A stretch of DNA of 64,000 nt from the NCBI GenBank assembly GCA_905234285.1, contig CAJOHK010000005.1, positions 1-64,000 of the forward strand, in the 5' to 3' direction. Positions within the stretch are counted from its first letter, which is position 1, and the number at the start of each line of letters is the position of its first letter. The notes below the pieces were generated by a model that was not told the origin of the DNA, did no database searches, and worked only from the letters and a program-made list of their open reading frames with translations. Positions 51,649 to 60,149 of this stretch are shown in pieces. The position numbers and the translations under genes were made by a program. This DNA comes from an uncultured Bacteroidales bacterium. Lineage in GTDB: Bacteria > Bacteroidota > Bacteroidia > Bacteroidales > UBA932.

Positions 51649-52713
51649 ATGTCTCAAATGATTCAGTTGGATGCCCACGCAGAGATGATTCTGGACGAAT
51701 ATCGGGAGCATGTGTCCCAATTTGCAGAGATGTCCGTCACAATCAAAAACCGACTCAATGAAATCCTTTCATCGGCCGGCATTGTGGTGGCGTCCGTAGA
51801 GAGTCGCGTCAAATCGGAATCTTCCCTGGCCGGCAAGCTGGAACTCAAGGGCGCCAAGTATAAGAGCCTGGCCGATATCACCGATATCGTGGGCCTTCGC
51901 GTCATCACGTTTTATCTGGACGACGTAGATAAGGTGGCCTCGGTGCTGGAACGCCATTTCCAGGTGGACTGGGAGAACTCCATCGACAAACGCAAAATCC
52001 ACGAGCTGGACAGCTTCGGCTATCTGTCGCTGCATTATGTGTGTTCTACGGATGACTTTCCCTACCGCTTCGAAATCCAGATGCGCACCCTGCTGCAGCA
52101 TGCCTGGGCCAACATGAACCACGATACAGGCTATAAGTCGGGCGTAGAGATTCCCCGTGAATATGTGCGCACCATGAACCGCCTGGCCGGCATGCTGGAA
52201 CTGGCCGACGATGAATTCAGCCGCATCCGGGCCAGCCTTACCGACTATCGGCGCCGCATGCAGGCGCTGGTGGCCTCCGGCAACCTGGACGATGTTCCGC
52301 TGGACGGCGATACCTTCCGCAGCTACCTCAACCTGGATCCCTTCGAGCTGCTCAACCGCCGTATCGCCTCGGTGAACCAGGCCGAGATTCACGAGGTGCC
52401 CCTCATGCCCTACCTGGCTGTATTCAAGGGGCTTGGCTGCAAGACCCTGGGCGATATCAACCGCCTCATCAAAGAATACTCCGATGCCGCCTACCAGATT
52501 GCCTGCTACCAAATCAGCCTCACCGATTTGGATATCATAGCCTCTTCGGTGGCTCCTCAGGACATCTGCATTGCCTACATTCTAAAAAGCGGTGGCGGCA
52601 AAGCCGGGATCCGCCGCCTCTTCGACGAGCTCAACGGCCCGTCCGAAGGCCACGAAATCATCGCTTCCATGCTTTTGGAGCAAGCCAAGGATCTTCCCTT
52701 CATGAACCAATAG
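51649..52713 (+). CDS. RelA/SpoT-domain (p)ppGpp synthetase, stand-alone
   Basis: KYKSLADITDIVGLRVITFYLDDVDKV...FGYLSLHYV...FEIQMRTLLQHAWANMNHDTGYK; no HD domain. Confidence 0.9.
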   Translation: MSQMIQLDAHAEMILDEYREHVSQFAEMSVTIKNRLNEILSSAGIVVASVESRVKSESSLAGKLELKGAKYKSLADITDIVGLRVITFYLDDVDKVASVLERHFQVDWENSIDKRKIHELDSFGYLSLHYVCSTDDFPYRFEIQMRTLLQHAWANMNHDTGYKSGVEIPREYVRTMNRLAGMLELADDEFSRIRASLTDYRRRMQALVASGNLDDVPLDGDTFRSYLNLDPFELLNRRIASVNQAEIHEVPLMPYLAVFKGLGCKTLGDINRLIKEYSDAAYQIACYQISLTDLDIIASSVAPQDICIAYILKSGGGKAGIRRLFDELNGPSEGHEIIASMLLEQAKDLPFMNQ

Positions 52714-52716
52714 ATT

Positions 52717-53292
52717 ATGCCCAATCAATCCCTGGATACCCAACTACTGGACCGCGCCATCATTTTTGCGGTAAAAGCCCACGCCGGCACGGAGCGCCGC
52801 GGAAAGGGTTTCCCCTACATAGTTCACCCCATGGAAGCCATGGAGATTGTAGCCACCATGACCCCGGACCAGGAACTGCTGGCCGCCGCCGCCCTCCACG
52901 ACACAGTAGAAGATACCGATGTTACGGTGGAGCAGCTAAGGGCCGAATTCGGTAACAGAATTGCCTCCCTGGTGGCAGATGAAAGCGACGAGATGCACGC
53001 CGGAATACCCGAGTCGGCCAGCTGGCATGCGCGCAAGCAGGCGGCCATCGACCGTCTGGCCAAAGCCTCCCGCGATGCCAAAATGGTGGCGCTGGGAGAC
53101 AAGCTTTCCAACATGCGGGCCATCGCTAGGGACTATGCCGTGCAGGGCGATGCCCTCTGGTCGCTCTTCCACGTAAAGGACCGCAAGGACCATGAGTGGC
53201 ATTACAGGGGCCTTGCCGATTCTCTCCGCGACTTGGAGGGAACGCCCGCTTTCCAGGAATTCGAATCATTGATCAATCAAGTCTTTGCCTGA
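52717..53292 (+). CDS. HD-domain protein, ppGpp hydrolase-like (MESH1/SpoT-HD type)
   Basis: RRGKGFPYIVHPMEAMEIVATM...AALHDTVEDTDVT...ALGDKLSNMRAI. Confidence 0.9.
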   Translation: MPNQSLDTQLLDRAIIFAVKAHAGTERRGKGFPYIVHPMEAMEIVATMTPDQELLAAAALHDTVEDTDVTVEQLRAEFGNRIASLVADESDEMHAGIPESASWHARKQAAIDRLAKASRDAKMVALGDKLSNMRAIARDYAVQGDALWSLFHVKDRKDHEWHYRGLADSLRDLEGTPAFQEFESLINQVFA

Positions 53293-54122
53293 TGGAGCCT
53301 GTTAAAATTTCCCTCAACGATTACGTACTTTCCGGTGGCGGTGCCAACGGAGAGAGTTTCGATCATAAAACAGATCCTTCCGTGATGCTTAAGCTCTACT
53401 TTCCCGGTAAAATCCAGCAGCCCCTGGACGAGATGTGCCTGGCAAGGAAAGTATATGAAATTGGCATCCCTACGCCAGAACCCGGCGAATATGTGGTTAC
53501 GGAGGAAGGTCGTTATGGCATCCGTTTCAAGCGTATCCTGGGCAAGAAATCCTTCTCCCGTGCCACGGCCGACGAGCCCGAGAAAGTGGCCGAATATGCA
53601 ACTGTCTTTGCGCAAATGTGCAAGAAACTGCATGCCACTCACGTGGATATCACTCAGTTCGAGAACGTGAAGGACCGCTACTACAGGCTCCTGACCCAGA
53701 ATCCCTTCTTTACGGCAGCCGAAAAGGACAAACTGGCCCGTTTTATAGCCGATACCCCGGACGAGGATACGGCCGTCCACGGGGATCTTCAGTACAGCAA
53801 CGCCATTTTTGTGGGAGACCAGCGCTATTTCATAGACCTGGGCGATTTCTGCTATGGTAATCATCTCTTCGATGTGGCTATGGTGTACCTTTGCTGCTAT
53901 TTGAGCGATGATATCTTTATCCGGGAGACTTTCCATATGCCCAAGTCGCTGGCCATGAAGTTTTGGGATCACTTTGCCCCCGAATACTTCGGCGCCGATA
54001 TCCCGCTCAAAGAGATTGAAGCCCTGGTCAAGCCTTATGCCGGTCTCAAGACCCTCATTATTGAACGGGACACCAACTGTCCCATGCCGGAATTCCGTGC
54101 AGCCTTATCCTCCATTTTATGA
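53292..54122 (+). CDS. TIGR02172-like aminoglycoside phosphotransferase/kinase-fold protein
   Basis: AVHGDLQYSNAIFV...YFIDLGDFCYGNHLFDVAM catalytic motifs; ATGA overlap with HD gene. Confidence 0.8.
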   Translation: MEPVKISLNDYVLSGGGANGESFDHKTDPSVMLKLYFPGKIQQPLDEMCLARKVYEIGIPTPEPGEYVVTEEGRYGIRFKRILGKKSFSRATADEPEKVAEYATVFAQMCKKLHATHVDITQFENVKDRYYRLLTQNPFFTAAEKDKLARFIADTPDEDTAVHGDLQYSNAIFVGDQRYFIDLGDFCYGNHLFDVAMVYLCCYLSDDIFIRETFHMPKSLAMKFWDHFAPEYFGADIPLKEIEALVKPYAGLKTLIIERDTNCPMPEFRAALSSIL

Positions 54123-56305
54123 AACAGGATTCAAAGCTCGCAAATAAACAGATGAGTCTGTCCATACGGGCGGGATTGCTTATCGTGGTGATGGCCGCCC
54201 TCTTTCTGGAAACCACCAATGTCCTGCAATACGTATTTGCCCGCAGGGTACTCAGAAATGAGGCCTCCCTCCGGGCTGAGGGAGAACTGGAAAAAGCCCA
54301 GATTCACATTCAGAGTATTGTCAATCAGGCCGAAGTCGCCGTCCACAACAGTATTTGGATAGCCCAGTGGTGCCTGACTCATAAAGACAGCCTGTATCGG
54401 GTACCGGAGCGTTTGGTGCGGGAGAACCCCATCATCGAGGGCTCTACGCTTGCCCTGGTCCCGTCCAGGGGAGGACTCATGGCTCCGTATGTGTTCCAGG
54501 AGGGGGGGGCCGGTGAAATCAAGCATCTTTCCCTGGCCACCGAAGCCTATGACTATCCCTCCAAGGAGTGGTTTACCAAACCCATAGAGTTGGGCGAGGG
54601 TTATTGGTCGGAGCCTTATCTGGACGTAGGGGGTGGAGATGTGGTCATGACTACGTATTCCATGCCGGTTAGGGATGCAGACGGGAATATCTGCGCCGTT
54701 CTTACGGCCGATATTTCCCTGGACTGGCTTTCCGGCCTGATGGGGAAGAATAGCGTCTATCCCCATGCTTTTAACCTGGTGGTGAGCCGTGGCGGCCAAA
54801 TAATGGTAAGCCCCATCCAGGATTTTATCATGCGAAAAACTACGGATGAGGTAGCTGCCTCATCCGGCGATTCGGCCAGTTTCATGCGGGTAAACCGGGC
54901 CCTGCGCTCGGGAGAATCAGGTGAGGTGAGCCTGAAGATTAACGGGAAGGGCAATATCGTTTATTACGCTCCCGTAGCAAAAACCGGTTGGGCCATGGCC
55001 GTAGTCCTTCCAGAGGATGAAGTGTACGCCGGAATCCACCGGGTGGGCATCTATGTCAAACTCATGCAAATACTGGCCATCATCCTCCTTGCGCTCATTC
55101 TCCGCTCTGCGGCCAAAAGCACCGCCGGATTCGAGGTCCTTAACAAGCAAAAAGAGCGCATGGAAGGAGAGTTGCACGTGGGCCACGAGATACAGATGTC
55201 CATGATTCCCAAGACTTTCCCTCCTTTCCCGGACCGGAAAGACCTGGATTTTGCCGCTTCCATCACGCCGGCCAAGGAGGTGGGCGGAGACCTTTACGAC
55301 TACTATCTCCGCGACGGGAAGCTCCTCTTTTGCATAGGGGATGTTTCCGGTAAAGGTGTGCCGGCGGCGCTGGTGATGGCCGTAACCCGAAGCCTCTTCC
55401 GGGCGGCATCGGCCCATGAATTCAGCCCGCAGCGCATAGTGACGTACATGAACGATTCCATGGCCGAGACCAACGAGAATGACATGTTTGTGACCTTCTT
55501 CTGCGGCACGCTGGACCTTACCACCGGGCATTTGAGATATTGCAATGCCGGCCATAATCCTCCGTTCATGCTCACCGATGCCATTCGCCCTTTGCAGGTA
55601 GATGCCAATATCCCGCTGGGCGTGATGTCCGGGTTCGCCTTTACGGAGCAGGAGGTAGACATGTATTACGACGATGCCCTGTTCCTGTTCACCGACGGCC
55701 TCACCGAAGCCGAGAATGCACAGGCCGAACAGTTTGGCCTGGAACGTACAGAGACCGTACTGCACGCCCGCCGTTCCTCCCAGGGCCATCTGGAGGCCCT
55801 CAAGTCGGCCGTAGATGAATTTGTGGGTGACGCGCCCCAGAGCGACGATCTTACCATGCTGTTTATCCATTATCTGGGGACGGCAGATCCCGAACAGTCG
55901 GAGCGGCATCTTCTCCTGCATAACGATATCCAGCAAATCCCCCAGCTGGCCGATTTCGTGGGAACCATCGCCCATGACATGAAACTCAGCCAGAGTTTGG
56001 CCATGGGCCTGAATCTGGCCTTGGAGGAGGCGGTAACCAACGTCATCCTCTATGCCTATCCCAAAGGCTCGGACGGCCTGGTGGACATAGAGGCCATCCT
56101 TCGGCAGAACTCCCTGGAGTTTATCATCAGCGACAGCGGCATTCCTTTCGACCCCACGGCGGCTCCGGAGGCCGATGTTACCCTTTCGGCCGAAGAACGT
56201 CCCATCGGCGGTCTGGGTATCTTCCTGGTGCGTCAGATAATGGATGAGGTCCATTATGAGCACAGGGACAATAAGAATTTCCTTTCCATGATTAAAAACA
56301 TATAG
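54119..56305 (+). CDS. Membrane sensor with SpoIIE/PP2C phosphatase plus C-terminal RsbW-like HATPase
   Basis: 728 aa; TM helix, Cache-like region, KEVGGDLYDYYLRDGKLLFCIGDVSGKGVPAALVMA, LNLALEEAVTNVILYAYP. Confidence 0.9.
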   Translation: MKQDSKLANKQMSLSIRAGLLIVVMAALFLETTNVLQYVFARRVLRNEASLRAEGELEKAQIHIQSIVNQAEVAVHNSIWIAQWCLTHKDSLYRVPERLVRENPIIEGSTLALVPSRGGLMAPYVFQEGGAGEIKHLSLATEAYDYPSKEWFTKPIELGEGYWSEPYLDVGGGDVVMTTYSMPVRDADGNICAVLTADISLDWLSGLMGKNSVYPHAFNLVVSRGGQIMVSPIQDFIMRKTTDEVAASSGDSASFMRVNRALRSGESGEVSLKINGKGNIVYYAPVAKTGWAMAVVLPEDEVYAGIHRVGIYVKLMQILAIILLALILRSAAKSTAGFEVLNKQKERMEGELHVGHEIQMSMIPKTFPPFPDRKDLDFAASITPAKEVGGDLYDYYLRDGKLLFCIGDVSGKGVPAALVMAVTRSLFRAASAHEFSPQRIVTYMNDSMAETNENDMFVTFFCGTLDLTTGHLRYCNAGHNPPFMLTDAIRPLQVDANIPLGVMSGFAFTEQEVDMYYDDALFLFTDGLTEAENAQAEQFGLERTETVLHARRSSQGHLEALKSAVDEFVGDAPQSDDLTMLFIHYLGTADPEQSERHLLLHNDIQQIPQLADFVGTIAHDMKLSQSLAMGLNLALEEAVTNVILYAYPKGSDGLVDIEAILRQNSLEFIISDSGIPFDPTAAPEADVTLSAEERPIGGLGIFLVRQIMDEVHYEHRDNKNFLSMIKNI

Positions 56306-56309
56306 AACC

Positions 56310-56615
56310 ATGAATATAGACATCGCAAAAGACAACGGCGTTGTGACGGCCCGCCTGGAAGGCCGTCTGGATACGGCTGCATCCATGGAGGTGGCCCCCA
56401 TTTTTGAATCGCTCAATCAGGAGGCCGATAAAACTGTCGTTTTAGATTGCAAGGCGCTCAGCTATATTTCCAGCTCGGGACTCCGTCTCTTCCTGGGCCT
56501 GCGCAAGGCTTCCACCGTCAAGGGAGGAAAGGTGATTGTGAGTGGTATGTCGGATGATATCCGTCAGGTGTTCATGATGACCGGTTTCCTGAATCTTTTC
56601 CAGATCGAGGACTAA
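56310..56615 (+). CDS. STAS-domain anti-sigma factor antagonist
   Basis: VVLDCKALSYISSSGLRLFLGLRKA signature. Confidence 0.94.
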   Translation: MNIDIAKDNGVVTARLEGRLDTAASMEVAPIFESLNQEADKTVVLDCKALSYISSSGLRLFLGLRKASTVKGGKVIVSGMSDDIRQVFMMTGFLNLFQIED

Positions 56616-56627
56616 CTTTTCCTCGCC

Positions 56628-56968
56628 ATGCGAAGGCTTTTAGCGGTGGCATTGCTGTGCCTGGGCATCTTTTGTCAGGCCCAGGAGCGGCCATCCGCCT
56701 CATGGAGAACCCCGAGCTTCCCGACACCAAGATTGCTTCCACGGACGGCAACAGCGTGGTGCGTGACCTTTTGGGCGTGGTAAACAGCAATTCCCTTTAT
56801 CACATCTCGGGCACCTATACGGGCCACGATGTGGATGGTTCCCCCCTTCGACTCTCAGGGAAACTGCTCATCCCCAAGAACGGGGAAATCAACACCCCGG
56901 TCTATACCGCCAAGTTCTCCAAAACCAATGGCAAGATTACCGTAGGGCCCCTGCAGCCCGCCCAGTGA
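56628..56968 (+). pseudogene. Small secreted protein whose signal peptide and mature part lie in different frames
   Basis: Frame at 56628: MRRLLAVALLCLGIFCQAQE, closing at a TAA near 56781; other frame: AAIRLMENPELPDTKIASTDGNSVVRDLLGVVNSNSLYHISGTY... to 56968. Confidence 0.65.
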
Positions 56969-56974
56969 CGGCTT

Positions 56975-58780
56975 CTAGAAATTCCACTTTGCGCCGAGGA
57001 TAACCATTCGGCGGTTGCTGCGCACAACTTCTACCCAGTACTCCTGCGACTCGGCCGATTCATAGCTGGTTTCCATTGGCTGGTCCAGAAGATCCTTGCC
57101 CTCCAGGAAGAGGGTAAACTTCTTGAACTCCTTAGTAATGCGGGCGTTTAGCTCACAGTACTGGTCGAACATGGTGAAGAAGGTTTTAACCTTACTCTGA
57201 TACTTGACGTTGGTTCCCACGCTCCAGCCTTTGCCAAGAAGGGCCGAGATGTCTCCCTTGAGGCACCAGTCGTAGCTGTCCTTTGTGTTGCCGTTGTCCT
57301 TGGACACCCTGCGGGACCGGTTGTATTTAATCTCTGCGTTGGCATTGATGATTCGCCCGTGCCAGCCCACCGTCTGTAAAAGTCCCAGGGAACGGCTGTC
57401 GGCCGAATTGATCCAGTGGAACACCTTGTACATACGGCCGTCAATCTCCTCGTTGGTCCATGTCTGGTCAATCTCGTCCATGACATGTTTATAGGATATG
57501 CCGGTCTTTGCCACGAAGCGCTTGTATTTGAACTGGTAATCAAGCCCGTAGAGCATTGTGTGCGGGGAACGCAGATTCTCATTTCCCCTATACAGTTGGT
57601 CCAGGTATCCGGCGGTGCGGTCGTACCAGCATATCTTGAGGTATTCGGGGTGCTTCACCGTCATCTCGTTCTTGAAATTGATGGAGTGACCGGAAGAGAT
57701 GGTCCATTTGATATTGGCCTTTCCTACAGGATAGACCCCTTTGATTTTGAAGGGCTGCTGGTGCGTCTCGTTATTCAGGCGACGGCCGTAAATCTGGGTG
57801 GCGATGTCGGCGTGGGCCTCTACGTTTTTCCATACAAAATCGGCGGCAATGAAAGATTCTGCCCTGAGGCTCAGGAAGTTGAAAGTTTCCCTAAGGGAGG
57901 TTGAATCCTTCCACTGTTCCTCTACCTGATCTGTGGTGAAGTTGATGCGGGTGGCGCCGCTGTTCTGGTCCAGCGAATGCTGGATAGAGAGGCGCGCTCC
58001 CGGAATAAGGTTAAGGGAGATGTCGTCGTCAATCAGCTTCATCTTGAAGTTGACATCGGCATCCAGCTTGAAGTCTGTGCTGTTGGGCGTTATGCGGTAT
58101 TTCCAGATGTAGCCCTTTATGTCTTCATCCAGGTCAATCTGGGTGCTTCCCTTGCCGTCGTCAGTTGTTTTGACTGCGGTCCAGGTGTTGTATTTCTTGC
58201 TGTTGACGGCCTGGAACTTGAGGCTGGCGTTGAGGATTTTCCGGCCCCCATCGAACTCGGTATGGCCGGATAGCCCCGTTTCTATCTTATGGTCGTTCTT
58301 AGAGGGAACCTCGTAGTAGTAAGACATGTCCCCAACGGCTTCTTCGGTGCCTTTGATGTTCAGGGAGTGATTGGTGGCCTTGTCATGGTCGTACTGGTAC
58401 AGGATCCATGCTCCGTAATTGCTCCTTTGGGTGGGCATCCACTGGAAGTCCTGCTTGATGCTTAAGGTGAGTGGTCTTGTAGATGCGGCCTTTTGGACAG
58501 CCGCCACATTCGCCTGCTTCATGGACAGGCGGGCGTTATCCGTTGTCTTGGGCTCCCACTTACCCTTGAGGGTAGATTTCCAGACAAACTTATCGGTCTT
58601 ATGGCCCAGCAGGAACTCTCCGCGCGCCAGGGCGTGGACCATCAGTTCTCCGTCGTCCGTAATTTCGTTGCCTTCAATGGCACCGAACCCGCCAGCCAGG
58701 TCTACCGCCCCAAACCACTGAGCGTGCATCGGAACGCCCAGCAGCAAAAGTATAAAGCAAAGGACAAGTCTATTCTTCAT
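56975..58780 (-). CDS. Outer membrane beta-barrel protein (TonB-receptor barrel-like, no plug seen)
   Basis: Signal peptide MKNRLVLCFILLLLGVPMHAQ, beta-rich, C-terminal ...ILGAKWNF. Confidence 0.65.
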   Translation of the reverse strand: MKNRLVLCFILLLLGVPMHAQWFGAVDLAGGFGAIEGNEITDDGELMVHALARGEFLLGHKTDKFVWKSTLKGKWEPKTTDNARLSMKQANVAAVQKAASTRPLTLSIKQDFQWMPTQRSNYGAWILYQYDHDKATNHSLNIKGTEEAVGDMSYYYEVPSKNDHKIETGLSGHTEFDGGRKILNASLKFQAVNSKKYNTWTAVKTTDDGKGSTQIDLDEDIKGYIWKYRITPNSTDFKLDADVNFKMKLIDDDISLNLIPGARLSIQHSLDQNSGATRINFTTDQVEEQWKDSTSLRETFNFLSLRAESFIAADFVWKNVEAHADIATQIYGRRLNNETHQQPFKIKGVYPVGKANIKWTISSGHSINFKNEMTVKHPEYLKICWYDRTAGYLDQLYRGNENLRSPHTMLYGLDYQFKYKRFVAKTGISYKHVMDEIDQTWTNEEIDGRMYKVFHWINSADSRSLGLLQTVGWHGRIINANAEIKYNRSRRVSKDNGNTKDSYDWCLKGDISALLGKGWSVGTNVKYQSKVKTFFTMFDQYCELNARITKEFKKFTLFLEGKDLLDQPMETSYESAESQEYWVEVVRSNRRMVILGAKWNF

Positions 58781-58904
58781 TATTTTGCAAAGGTACAAAA
58801 AAACAGGAATAGCCTAGTTTTTCTACGGCGCGATTAATGAAGTTCGTTGCCGGATAGTATGAACCCGAGATTCCGTCGGCCTGCGGCCGCCGCCATTTCG
58901 CTTT

Positions 58905-58930
58905 GCGGAGAGACAGAGATTTGAACTCGC
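58905..58930. repeat. Degenerate direct repeat of tRNA-Ser 3' end (putative att remnant)
   Basis: gcggagagacagagatttgaactcgc vs gcggagagaccgagattcgaactcgg at 62708; 23/25 identical over the first 25 nt. Confidence 0.7.
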
Positions 58931-58932
58931 CA

Positions 58933-59148
58933 TTATGCTGCCAGGTATTCTTGGTACAGAGCCACAGGACCATAATGCCACAGTTTGGTGCTTTCTTGCT
59001 CCAAGCGTTTGTAGGTGCTGGAGGCGTAGAACTTGGTCAAAGCATCGACAAGACTTAAATGCTCGTCTTCTGCTATAAAAGCGGCTACGGCAGCCACTTT
59101 GCCCGCAATAATCAAATAAAGATTTTGCTGGGTGATTTCGGCTCTCAT
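58933..59148 (-). CDS. DUF3791-like small protein (distal cassette member)
   Basis: 71 aa MRAEITQQNLYLIIAGKVAAVAAFIAEDEHLSLVDALTKFYASSTYKRLEQESTKLWHYG; ATGA overlap with preceding gene. Confidence 0.65.
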   Translation of the reverse strand: MRAEITQQNLYLIIAGKVAAVAAFIAEDEHLSLVDALTKFYASSTYKRLEQESTKLWHYGPVALYQEYLAA

Positions 59149-59627
59149 ACGCGCACCTCCTTCACTTGTGACAATGTCAATGTTTGCAGTGCTTTTTCTG
59201 TATGGAAAAGCATCTGGTCTATAAGCTTGTACGTTTTAAGTTCGGCAATCAGTTCTTGCTTGCTCAGAAGACCTTGTTCATAAAGCGCGAAAGCGGCATA
59301 AACGCGATCGTTGGCTACAGGTCCATAAACCAAATCGTGATTGTGCGTGAAGCCTCGTTGCGTACGGTTTGCATGCACAAAGTCCACCCAGTCTTCTCCG
59401 GGCGGGTTGTCAAATGAAAGCCTATCCAGGGCCAACGCTTTTTGCTCATCAAAAACATAGACGTTAATATACCCGATGTCTGAATTGGAAAGTTTCCTTA
59501 GAACCCATTCACGTGCTTGCTGCTCGGAAGTAGTAGTATAAAAACCGGAACCATAGTCCAACGTTCGGGTGGGAACCAAGATTCTTGGCTCTCTTACAAT
59601 TTGCAAACTTCCGTGAAAGAGTATCAT
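59145..59627 (-). CDS. DUF3990-like protein, ADP-ribosyltransferase-like putative toxin
   Basis: 160 aa; ILFHGS...LDYGSGFYTTTSEQQAREWVLRK...DLVYGPVANDRVYAAF...DQMLFHTEKALQTL. Confidence 0.82.
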   Translation of the reverse strand: MILFHGSLQIVREPRILVPTRTLDYGSGFYTTTSEQQAREWVLRKLSNSDIGYINVYVFDEQKALALDRLSFDNPPGEDWVDFVHANRTQRGFTHNHDLVYGPVANDRVYAAFALYEQGLLSKQELIAELKTYKLIDQMLFHTEKALQTLTLSQVKEVRV

Positions 59628-59830
59628 AAGCCCATCATTTCATCAATTTCTTCCAATAACCATGGCATACCCTGAGTGTGGAGTATATCGTAGTTTTTGA
59701 CAAGGTACTGCTTCACTCCAAATTTGTCAAACATTTCTGAAGCCTCTTCTCCGCGAATCCCATGCTTGTTCTTGAAGGATTCCATGCAGAAAGCAACAAA
59801 ATAGAGTATGTCTTGATCGTTCTGGCTCAT
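59624..59830 (-). CDS. DUF3791-like small protein (proximal cassette member)
   Basis: MSQNDQDILYFVAFCMESFKNKHGIRGEEASEMFDKFGVKQYLVKNYDILHTQGMPWLLEEIDEMMGL; ATGA overlap with DUF3990-like gene. Confidence 0.75.
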   Translation of the reverse strand: MSQNDQDILYFVAFCMESFKNKHGIRGEEASEMFDKFGVKQYLVKNYDILHTQGMPWLLEEIDEMMGL

Positions 59831-59972
59831 ACTGCAAAAATAAGCATTTTTGTCAATAACTGTGCAATTAGAAAATGTTAACCACAAGATTTAAACATTT
59901 GTGCAAAGCTAGCAAATATATGTATTCTTGTTGGATTATTCGCAAGTTGAATCTATTTCATCCCCAGACTAT

Positions 59973-60070
59973 CACTTCGCCGCGCAATGAACACAGTACC
60001 GATAGTTCTATTCCGGTGAGATATTCCCGCCATTGGGGAACCTCAGCGTGCTAGCGCGTTCAATAGCAGG
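59973..60070 (-). pseudogene. Possible relic of a coding 3' end
   Basis: Reverse strand reads AIERASTLRFPNGGNISPE*NYRYCVHCAAK* with one internal TAG. Confidence 0.35.
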
Positions 60071-60149
60071 TTTCCGTAAATCTGTAAATCAGTAATAGTG
60101 TAATTCAACTCAAAATCACTATCTTTACGAAATAACGAAGTAATAATAG

